From NCBI GenBank assembly GCA_964569815.1, contig CAZMUN010000005.1:1-44734 (forward strand): DNA of 44,734 nt, in the 5' to 3' direction. The number at the start of each line of letters is the position of its first letter. Position 1 is the first letter of the stretch. Origin of the DNA: CAZMUN01 sp964569815. GTDB lineage: Archaea; Iainarchaeota; Iainarchaeia; Iainarchaeales; GCA-2688035. A program made the translations under genes and the position numbers. Below, piece by piece: positions 38,837 to 44,734 of this stretch. The notes beneath the pieces were generated by a model. That model was given only the letters and a program-made list of their open reading frames with translations, had not been told where the DNA came from and did no database searches.

Positions 38837-40053
38837 TTTCAATGCTGTTGCTTGCAATCATGTTTGCAGGCCTTGCCTCAGCAGGAGACCTGAAAGCAAT
38901 GAGCGTAAGCTACGAGCCTGCACCAGCCTCACCAGGCAGCGTAATAACGCTTTGGGTGCAGGTAAAAAACGACTCAATCTACGAGGTAGACGAAGGAACC
39001 ATAAAGCTCGAAACAGCCTATCCTTTGTCACTGCGGTCAGGCGAAACCGCGGAAAAGGAAATAGGGCCGTTCGGAGCCTACAAAACCACGACAGCGGAAT
39101 ACAAGCTGCTTGTCGACACAGCAGCAGTTGACGGCGAACACTCAATCAAGGTAACAGTGGGAGAAGGGCAAAGCAAAAGAGAAGAAGACTTCACGATAAG
39201 CGTTTTAAGCCGAACCCCAAAGCTGGAAATAGTGGACAGCAGTGCCAACGAGCTCACACCAGGCTCGGTAACGCCGGTAATGCTTTCAATAAAAAACGTT
39301 GGAGGAAGCATTGCAAAAGACATTGTAATAAAAGTCAACCCTGAAAGAACCGTTACATCAACAGGCGTTGTAGTGGAAAGAGAAATAGTTTCATTGGGCG
39401 CAGTGTCAAACTATGTTCCAAAACTGGACAAAGGCGAAACAGCAGGCGTTGAGCTCATGCTTGCAGTCAACCAGGACGCGGTCCTAAAAAACTATTCCGT
39501 TCCAATCACAATGGAATACTTTGACGTAAACGGCACATCAAAATCTGAAACAGGCTACCTTGGCCTAAAAGTCAATGCAGATGCAGACGTTGACGCAGTA
39601 ATAAACAGCGTAACCCCAAACGCGTTTCCAGGCGGAACAAGCGAAATAACAGTAGACCTGTTCAACATAGGCCTGGCAGACGCAAGATACGTTGTAGTGG
39701 AATTGGATGGCCCCAACGTAACAATATCAGAACCAAGGCAATTCATTGGAACACTGGAAGCAGACGACTTCGATTCCTTCAACACAAGCATAACATTCGA
39801 CCCAACAACGCCACTGGGCCAGAACACCCTGGCTTTGAAAATAGCGTACAAGGACGAAGAGCTCGCAGAACAGGTTATAACAAAGCCGCTTCAGTTTGAA
39901 GTCCAAAGCGTGGTGCAGGCAACAGGCGGAGCAGACCCACTAAGCGGACTGCTTGGAATAATCAGCACAATCCTGATGCTGATAGGCCTATACGCTGTAG
40001 CCAAATGGGGTTACCCAAAAGCCAAAAGCATGCTGGGAAAAAGAAAAAAGTGA
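38821..40053 (+). CDS. Surface Ig-like accessory protein of the ABC system (COG1361 type)
   Basis: The 410-residue protein has a signal peptide (about 1-21), a series of beta-rich Ig/NEW3-like domains (about 25-365; repeated NVGGSIAKDIVIKV- and NIGLADARYVVVEL-like strands) and a C-terminal membrane span (about 380-400) with a basic tail. Such proteins are often encoded between MacB-type ATPase and permease genes in archaea and are thought to be the outward partner. The ATG at 38821 is fixed by GGGGAGG 7 nt upstream; it overlaps the ATPase gene by 16 nt. Confidence 0.85.
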   Translation: MDKKMISMLLLAIMFAGLASAGDLKAMSVSYEPAPASPGSVITLWVQVKNDSIYEVDEGTIKLETAYPLSLRSGETAEKEIGPFGAYKTTTAEYKLLVDTAAVDGEHSIKVTVGEGQSKREEDFTISVLSRTPKLEIVDSSANELTPGSVTPVMLSIKNVGGSIAKDIVIKVNPERTVTSTGVVVEREIVSLGAVSNYVPKLDKGETAGVELMLAVNQDAVLKNYSVPITMEYFDVNGTSKSETGYLGLKVNADADVDAVINSVTPNAFPGGTSEITVDLFNIGLADARYVVVELDGPNVTISEPRQFIGTLEADDFDSFNTSITFDPTTPLGQNTLALKIAYKDEELAEQVITKPLQFEVQSVVQATGGADPLSGLLGIISTILMLIGLYAVAKWGYPKAKSMLGKRKK

Positions 40054-40097
40054 AATCCTCTTTTTCCACCTCTCCCCTCTTCTAAAAAGGTGCAAAA

Positions 40098-41300
40098 ATG
40101 GAAATAGACCGCGAACTCTTGACAATTGCCTTCCGCAACCTCAAAATACACAAAACCAGGTCCTTGCTAACGCTGCTCGGCATAATAATAGGCATTGGCG
40201 CAATAGCAGCACTCTTTTCAATAGGCGAAGGACTCAACCAAGCAATAAACCAGGAATTTGAAGCGCTTGGCCTAAACACAATAATGGTTGAGCCAGGCAC
40301 AAGCATGGGGCTTTCAACAGCCATTGCCCGCACCCTAAAAGAAGAAGACATCGGCATAATTGAAAACATTCCCGGAGTGGACTCGGTGATGGGATTCTAC
40401 GAAACCGTTACAATATCCGAATACAGGGACAAGCAAAGCAGCGTTTTCCTCATAGGGTTTGACCCAAGAAAAACAGAGTACATGGAACAAGTCGGCTACA
40501 TAGACATTATAAAAGGAAGAAAGCTTGAACCAAACGACAAGTACGCCATAGTGATACCTGAAAGCTTTTCAAGCGAAGGCTTTCAAAACGAAACCCTGCG
40601 CGTTAAAGACAACTTGGAAATGAACGGCCAAAAATTCAAAATAGTCGGCGTAAGCAAAAACATGGGCGGAACCTTCGGCGCATTGGCTCCAGCCAACATA
40701 GTTTTTGTACCAAAAGAAACAATGCGAGACTTCTTTAGAGAAGAAGACCCAGTAGAAATGATTGTGGTTGCAACAGACAAACAAGTAGTAGACGAAGTGG
40801 CAGAAAAAATCGAAGAACGCTTAAAAAAGGCCCACGGCGAAGAAGACTTCTACGTTTTGACCACAGAAAACATCTTGGAAGTAGCCGGAGACATAATACT
40901 CGTGGTACAGGTAGGAGTAAGCCTCCTTGCAGGAATCTCGTTAATAGTGGGGGCAATCGGAATAATGAACACAATGCTCATGGCAGTAATGGAAAGAACC
41001 CGCGAAATAGGCATCATGAAAGCAATCGGAGCCAAAAACTCGCAAATCAAAGCCCTCTTTTTAACAGAAGCAGCAATGATCGGCGGCGTAGGAGGAATGC
41101 TTGGAGTACTGTTTGGGTTAAGCCTGGCAGCCTTAACATCCCTTATCTCAGCCTACGCAGGGTTCCCGCTTCCGTTTAAAGCAAACTATGCCGCAGTCTT
41201 CGCACTGTTCTGGCTTGCAGTAGCCATCGGAACCACGTTCGGGTATTTTCCCGCAAGGCGGGCCGCAAGGCTTGACCCAGTAGAGGCACTGAGGTATTAA
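40098..41300 (+). CDS. FtsX/MacB-type ABC permease (first)
   Basis: The 400-residue permease has an N-terminal membrane helix (about 18-40, SLLTLLGIIIGIGAIAALF), a large exterior MacB-like domain (about 45-270), and three C-terminal helices with the family loop GIMNTMLMAVMERTREIGIMKAIGAK (about 291-316) and a closing RRAARLDPVEALRY. The ribosome site is AAAGGTG. It is followed after 3 nt by a second, related permease, so the channel may be a heterodimer. Confidence 0.92.
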   Translation: MEIDRELLTIAFRNLKIHKTRSLLTLLGIIIGIGAIAALFSIGEGLNQAINQEFEALGLNTIMVEPGTSMGLSTAIARTLKEEDIGIIENIPGVDSVMGFYETVTISEYRDKQSSVFLIGFDPRKTEYMEQVGYIDIIKGRKLEPNDKYAIVIPESFSSEGFQNETLRVKDNLEMNGQKFKIVGVSKNMGGTFGALAPANIVFVPKETMRDFFREEDPVEMIVVATDKQVVDEVAEKIEERLKKAHGEEDFYVLTTENILEVAGDIILVVQVGVSLLAGISLIVGAIGIMNTMLMAVMERTREIGIMKAIGAKNSQIKALFLTEAAMIGGVGGMLGVLFGLSLAALTSLISAYAGFPLPFKANYAAVFALFWLAVAIGTTFGYFPARRAARLDPVEALRY

Positions 41301-41303
41301 AAA

Positions 41304-42503
41304 ATGGTTTCCTTTGACGCAGAATTGTTCAAGTTTGCGCTAGAAAACCTTAAAGGACGCCAAGCAAGGTCTTTTCTCACAATTTTGGGCATAATAATCG
41401 GCATCGGCGCAATAGTTGCATTGGTCTCAATAGGCGAAGGACTCCGCGAAAACGTTTCACAGCAATTTGAAACACTGGGAACAGACACAGTTGTAGTGCT
41501 GCCAGGCGCAAACATAATTGAAAGCGTTTTCTCAAAGCTAAAAAAAGAAGACGTTGAAACAGTTGAAAAAGTCCGGGGAGTAGACTTTGCTGCAGCAATA
41601 TACCTTGCCTCAAAGCAAGTCGAGTACCACGACGAAAAAATAACCGCAACAGTAATAGGCCTCAATCCGAAAAAACTTGACGAGCTTGGCTTTATCGGAA
41701 TAGCAGAAATCGAAGAAGGCCGAATCATAACAGAAAACGATTCAGGAAGCATTGTAATAGGCCACAACTTTGGCGAAAAAATCCTCAAAGAAGAAATAAC
41801 ACTAAGGCAAAACATCTCAATCGAGGAAAAAAAGTTCCGCGTAGTAGGAATAATGGAGGAAGCAAGAAACAGCTTTGGGTCAATGTTCAACACCGCAATC
41901 GCAATGAGCGAAGACGAGCTCAAGGAAATAAGCAATGAAGAAATAACGCCTTTCAGAATAATAGTGGAACTGCTGCCATCGGAAGACATAGAAGAAATGA
42001 AGCAAAGGATAAGCGACGAGCTTGAAGAAGAGCACGGAAAAAAAGACTTCCTTGTAATGGACCTAGGGCAGGTGGCCGAAATAGCCAATTCCGTAGTGGG
42101 AATGATAACACTTGTTTTGGGAGGCATAGCATTCATTTCGCTTTTGGTCGGCGGAATAGGGATAATGAACACAATGCTGATGTCGGTTTTGGAGAGAACC
42201 AAAGAAATCGGGGTAATGAAAGCAATCGGAGCAACCAACAGGAGAATAACAAGCATCTTTGTAATGGAAGCAGGAATAATCGGCCTTGTAGGCGGGGCAA
42301 TAGGCCTGTTTTTGGGAATAGGCTTCGCAATTGTGATGGGAATTGCCTCAGAGGCAGCCGGCCTTGGGTTAACACCGGCAGTGCCGCCATGGCTCATCGT
42401 TCTCGCACTCTCATTCAGCATGGCAGTCGGCATGATTGCAGGCGTCTACCCTGCAGTCAAGGCAGCCTCAGTGGACCCAGTGGAAGCACTCCGCTACGAG
42501 TAA
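41304..42503 (+). CDS. FtsX/MacB-type ABC permease (second)
   Basis: The 399-residue permease has the same layout as its neighbour: N-terminal helix (about 20-42, SFLTILGIIIGIGAIVALV), exterior domain, and the C-terminal loop GIMNTMLMSVLERTKEIGVMKAIGAT, ending in AVKAASVDPVEALRYE. The exterior domain has diverged clearly from the first copy, so the tandem is an old duplication with different binding surfaces. It is the last gene of the AbrB-ABC operon. Confidence 0.92.
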   Translation: MVSFDAELFKFALENLKGRQARSFLTILGIIIGIGAIVALVSIGEGLRENVSQQFETLGTDTVVVLPGANIIESVFSKLKKEDVETVEKVRGVDFAAAIYLASKQVEYHDEKITATVIGLNPKKLDELGFIGIAEIEEGRIITENDSGSIVIGHNFGEKILKEEITLRQNISIEEKKFRVVGIMEEARNSFGSMFNTAIAMSEDELKEISNEEITPFRIIVELLPSEDIEEMKQRISDELEEEHGKKDFLVMDLGQVAEIANSVVGMITLVLGGIAFISLLVGGIGIMNTMLMSVLERTKEIGVMKAIGATNRRITSIFVMEAGIIGLVGGAIGLFLGIGFAIVMGIASEAAGLGLTPAVPPWLIVLALSFSMAVGMIAGVYPAVKAASVDPVEALRYE

Positions 42504-42576
42504 ACCAATAGGTTGAACTTTTTTAAACTGCACAAATATTAATCCCAAAAGCCAAGATTAATGCATAGGGCGTCCT

Positions 42577-42618
42577 GGCAGGGCACTCGCCTGGTCTTTT
42601 GGACTCGAGAGCCCTGCC
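42577..42618 (+). other. GC-rich hairpin upstream of a small winged-helix gene
   Basis: GGCAGGGC (42577-42584) pairs perfectly with GCCCTGCC (42611-42618). After an A-A mismatch the stem continues CTCG (42586-42589) / CGAG (42606-42609). It lies in a 143-nt AT-rich gap after the ABC operon and 29 nt before the next ATG. It is not followed directly by a T run. Leader structure, small RNA or terminator are all possible. Confidence 0.5.
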
Positions 42619-42646
42619 TTTAAAAACAAAAAAAAAGGTGTTGAAA

Positions 42647-42913
42647 ATGGGTGCAAGCGTTAAAGAAATCGCGCTCTTGAAAATCGCGGAAGGCATTCCA
42701 AACGCTTCACAAAAGCACGCAAGAACACTTTTATTCATCCACGGCCACAAAAACACCTACTTTTCCCTCAAAGAACTCCAACAAAAAACACTAATAGAAA
42801 ACAAAGAGCTTGAAGCCATCTTGGAAGAGCTTGCAAAAAAAAGGCTTTTGGAAAAAGAAGGCTGTCTCTACAAAAAGCCGGAAAAAGAAAAAATAGCAGA
42901 AATCATTTACTGA
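42647..42913 (+). CDS. Small winged-helix protein
   Basis: The 88-residue protein looks like a single winged helix: helices ASVKEIALLKIAEG and KHARTLLFIHGHK, then SLKELQQKTLIENKELEAILEELAKKRLLEKEG (about 40-72) with a short wing CLYKKPEKEK. No family name is recognised. The ATG at 42647 has both AAAGGTG about 7-8 nt upstream and a TTTAAAAA box about 25 nt upstream. The end overlaps the convergent FN3 gene by 7 nt. Regulation of neighbouring surface genes is a guess. Confidence 0.65.
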   Translation: MGASVKEIALLKIAEGIPNASQKHARTLLFIHGHKNTYFSLKELQQKTLIENKELEAILEELAKKRLLEKEGCLYKKPEKEKIAEIIY

Positions 42914-44049
42914 AAAACCAGTTCAGCAACCTTTTTGGCCACCTTGTCACTGTGGCCCAATCCAACAAGCCTTGCCCTCAAAGACTCCAGTGTTTCATGC
43001 TCCTTAGGCTTTCCAATAGACTTAACCAGACGCACGGCCTGCTCTGCTTCCTGAGGAGAAAAGCCCTCAAACACGTTTTTCTTCAAATGGCTCTCACCCT
43101 TTTTGCCACCCATCTTCTGCTCCAAGGCCTGAATTCCGGCCTGAAGCTCGGCCTCCTTTTCCTTGAATTGCTCGCCGGTAATCTTTCGCTTGAAAGCCTC
43201 CCTTCTCCACAAAAGCCTTTCCTTGTCAATCTCAAGCCTTTTCAGCTTCAAATCCTCAAGCCTTGCCTTCCTCTGCAAGCCATACTTCCATCCAACAAAC
43301 GCCACAGTGCTCGCAACCATAAGCAAAAGCAAGATAGGCCCAAACACTGCAAGAATGTTTGAAGCAAGCTGGCCTGTGTCAACAGGCTTTACAGGCACCA
43401 AAGCAATCTGGCCAGACAAAAGCTCCTCATAGGTTGAGCCATCAAAGAAAGCGCTTACAAGAACCTCAAAGTCTGCAGAAAACCCCTCCTCTGCTTGCCC
43501 TGCTTCAGGCATTTGAACCGAAGCAAAAAAAACCCTTTTAACGGAATCAAAAGACATTTCCTTTTCCAAAGAAAGCTGGTCGCTTACCAAAACAGCTTCA
43601 AGTCCCTCCAACTCAGGAAAATACGGAGACTCGACTGCGACAGCAAAACCCACTTTTTCGCCAAAAGAAAAGGTTTTCTTCTCAGGCTCCAAAAGCTCTA
43701 CAGTAAAAGGCTTTTCAGTCGGCTTTGGAACAGTAACGCTAAACTTTGCTGCCCGGCCAGGCCCTGTCTCATCAACAGGCGTAATGTAATACCAGTACTC
43801 TTCACCGCGCTTAAAATCCTGGTCCAAAAAACTGGTTTCACCAATTGAAGCAATTTTCCTCGTGTTGTCAGCAGTTGGCCCGCGGTAAATGTCAAAGGAA
43901 ACGCTGCCAACAGACTCATGGCTCCAGCTGATAAAAATGCCGTTTGGGTCAAACTCTGCGTTAACGTTTTCAGGAGCAGCCGGAACACCAAAAGCGCTGG
44001 CAAAAAAAAAGGCCATAACAGCCACAACCAAAGGCAACCTATTACTCAT
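42907..44049 (-). CDS. FN3-containing membrane protein with cytosolic coiled coil
   Basis: The 380-residue protein has a signal peptide (about 1-22), a fibronectin type III domain (about 23-112: APENVNAEFDPNGIFISWSHESVGSVSFDIYRG to YYITPVDETGPG), a second exterior beta domain (about 115-225), one membrane span (about 232-253) and a charged cytosolic coiled coil (about 255-320) with a helical C-terminal tail. The exterior part may bind polymers or other surface proteins. No family assignment beyond FN3 can be made. A TTATATAA box lies just before the ATG. Confidence 0.78.
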   Translation of the reverse strand: MSNRLPLVVAVMAFFFASAFGVPAAPENVNAEFDPNGIFISWSHESVGSVSFDIYRGPTADNTRKIASIGETSFLDQDFKRGEEYWYYITPVDETGPGRAAKFSVTVPKPTEKPFTVELLEPEKKTFSFGEKVGFAVAVESPYFPELEGLEAVLVSDQLSLEKEMSFDSVKRVFFASVQMPEAGQAEEGFSADFEVLVSAFFDGSTYEELLSGQIALVPVKPVDTGQLASNILAVFGPILLLLMVASTVAFVGWKYGLQRKARLEDLKLKRLEIDKERLLWRREAFKRKITGEQFKEKEAELQAGIQALEQKMGGKKGESHLKKNVFEGFSPQEAEQAVRLVKSIGKPKEHETLESLRARLVGLGHSDKVAKKVAELVFQ

Positions 44050-44112
44050 TTCTTTATATAATAAAACAAGGCCCTATTTATTAGTTGAGGAATTCAGCCA
44101 ATTTGCTTTAAG

Positions 44113-44178
44113 CGGTTTTTTTGGAACACCTGTTCAACACAACCCCTTTTAAACCCAAAAAGCAGCCCAAAAAAACCG
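44113..44178. repeat. 12-bp inverted repeat in front of the pilin gene
   Basis: CGGTTTTTTTGG (44113-44124) and CCAAAAAAACCG (44167-44178) are perfectly complementary and enclose 42 nt with a TTTTAAA box. They lie between the FN3 gene and the pilin gene and could be an operator pair or a stem. Confidence 0.4.
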
Positions 44179-44227
44179 TTTTATTCCAACACTTTTATTA
44201 ACCACCTCAGCCATACTGTTTATTTGA

Positions 44228-44734
44228 ATGATTGCTTCAAAGAAGCGCAAGAGAGGCCAAGCAGGCCTCGAATACCTTATAACCTATGGATGGGCTTTGG
44301 TTGCAATAGCCACAATTGTCGGCGTCCTAGTCTTTGCAGCAGGAGGCGGCGTGAACGCAAACAGCTGCACCAACTTTTTAACCCTTTTATGCAAGGGAAT
44401 AAACGCAGACGGCGACACCCTTGTACTGGTTTTGCAAAACGCCACAGGACAAAAAATCACAATCAACCCCTTTACAGACATTGCATTCGACGGAAAATAC
44501 GGCTACGCAATCCTAACATACCGAGGCACAGACTACAGGTTTGAAGACGTTGAAATCGGCGCAGGAGAAGAATTCACAATCTCAGGCAAGGGAATGGCCC
44601 CAAAAAACGAAATCAGCATAACCTACACCGAGGGAAACACAAGCCTTGAAAGAACAATCACAAGCAACATGAGCACAAACATCCCAGACAACGAAGAAAT
44701 CAGCAACGACGGCGAAGACAACGACAACGACGGA
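44228..44734 (+). CDS. Pilin-like protein with class III signal peptide (3' end beyond window)
   Basis: The first 169 residues run off the window. The N-terminus is a classic archaeal class III signal: a basic leader KKRKRG followed by QAGLEYLITYGWALVAIATIVGVLVFAA, where a prepilin peptidase would cut before Q and leave the hydrophobic stretch as the assembly helix. After it come two cysteines (about 47 and 55) and a beta-rich head. The visible part ends in an acidic Asn/Asp-rich region. It should form adhesion pili or a related filament. Upstream, a TTTTATTA box lies about 32 nt before the ATG. Confidence 0.85.
   Translation, partial: MIASKKRKRGQAGLEYLITYGWALVAIATIVGVLVFAAGGGVNANSCTNFLTLLCKGINADGDTLVLVLQNATGQKITINPFTDIAFDGKYGYAILTYRGTDYRFEDVEIGAGEEFTISGKGMAPKNEISITYTEGNTSLERTITSNMSTNIPDNEEISNDGEDNDNDG

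Noticed and set aside
42560..42620. Possible split-tRNA half suggested by the hairpin and a GCCTGGT string
   Set aside because: No T-loop, no acceptor half and no usable anticodon arm could be matched.
1..44734. CRISPR arrays, rRNA genes, insertion sequences
   Set aside because: No regularly spaced repeats, no rRNA signatures and no transposase-like proteins were seen.

Overview
The window is a gene-dense stretch of an archaeal chromosome, most likely from a small-genome DPANN-type lineage (something like Diapherotrites or Micrarchaeota; this placement is an inference). The archaeal assignment rests on an archaeal-type aspartyl-tRNA synthetase, aNop5 plus fibrillarin, an NMD3 homologue, an aCPSF2-like beta-CASP nuclease, a pilin with a class III signal peptide, a tRNA interrupted in its anticodon loop, and TATA boxes placed about 25-28 nt before start codons (leaderless mRNAs). 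Most genes have roughly 43-48% GC. The two free-standing LAGLIDADG genes are clearly AT-richer (about 32-34% in the parts counted). No CRISPR array, rRNA gene or insertion sequence was seen.

Layout. (1) Positions 1-6.7 kb, mostly minus strand: the cut-off 5' end of a GC-rich RNA-like element, yjbQ, a LAGLIDADG-HTH gene, gatB, an inositol-phosphatase-family gene, gatA, gatC, and a winged-helix gene overlapping a seven-helix membrane protein gene. (2) 6.7-17.5 kb: a secreted repeat protein, the polyamine pair speD-bpsA, aspS, a MagIII-like glycosylase, an MBL-fold nuclease, a coiled-coil protein, two large surface proteins and a Nudix hydrolase. (3) 17.6-22.1 kb: an HD hydrolase, an AbiEi/AbiEii toxin-antitoxin pair, tRNA-Thr(CGU) and a second LAGLIDADG-HTH gene. 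(4) 22.1-28.5 kb: glyS, nop5, fibrillarin, a COG0170 membrane enzyme, intron-containing tRNA-Arg(CCU), three small unrecognised genes, an HTH regulator and nmd3. (5) 28.5-37.7 kb, minus strand: a membrane protein, aCPSF2-like nuclease, ferredoxin, DUF1858 protein, nrdG, an intein-containing nrdD whose glycyl-radical tail lies in another frame, ferredoxin-disulfide-reductase-like protein, glutaredoxin/NrdH, a membrane thioredoxin and a methyltransferase. (6) 37.7-44.7 kb: an AbrB-type regulator with a MacB-like ABC system (ATPase, surface accessory protein, two permeases), a winged-helix protein, an FN3 membrane protein and the start of a pilin gene.

How the genes work together. AspRS carries the two residues linked to the non-discriminating form, and GatCAB is encoded nearby, so Asn-tRNA(Asn) is probably made by transamidation. 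SpeD and BpsA point to branched polyamines. Ferredoxin, the FTR-like reductase, NrdH, NrdD and NrdG form a plausible electron chain for anaerobic deoxyribonucleotide synthesis, as described for a Methanosarcina class III reductase. Fibrillarin and a shortened Nop5 form the core of C/D-guided RNA methylation. The most unusual items are the split glycyl-radical domain, the Nop5 lacking its fibrillarin-binding domain, the two LAGLIDADG-HTH genes with shuffled DNA-binding domains, symmetric bidirectional TATA promoters, and a protein gene starting two bases after a tRNA.
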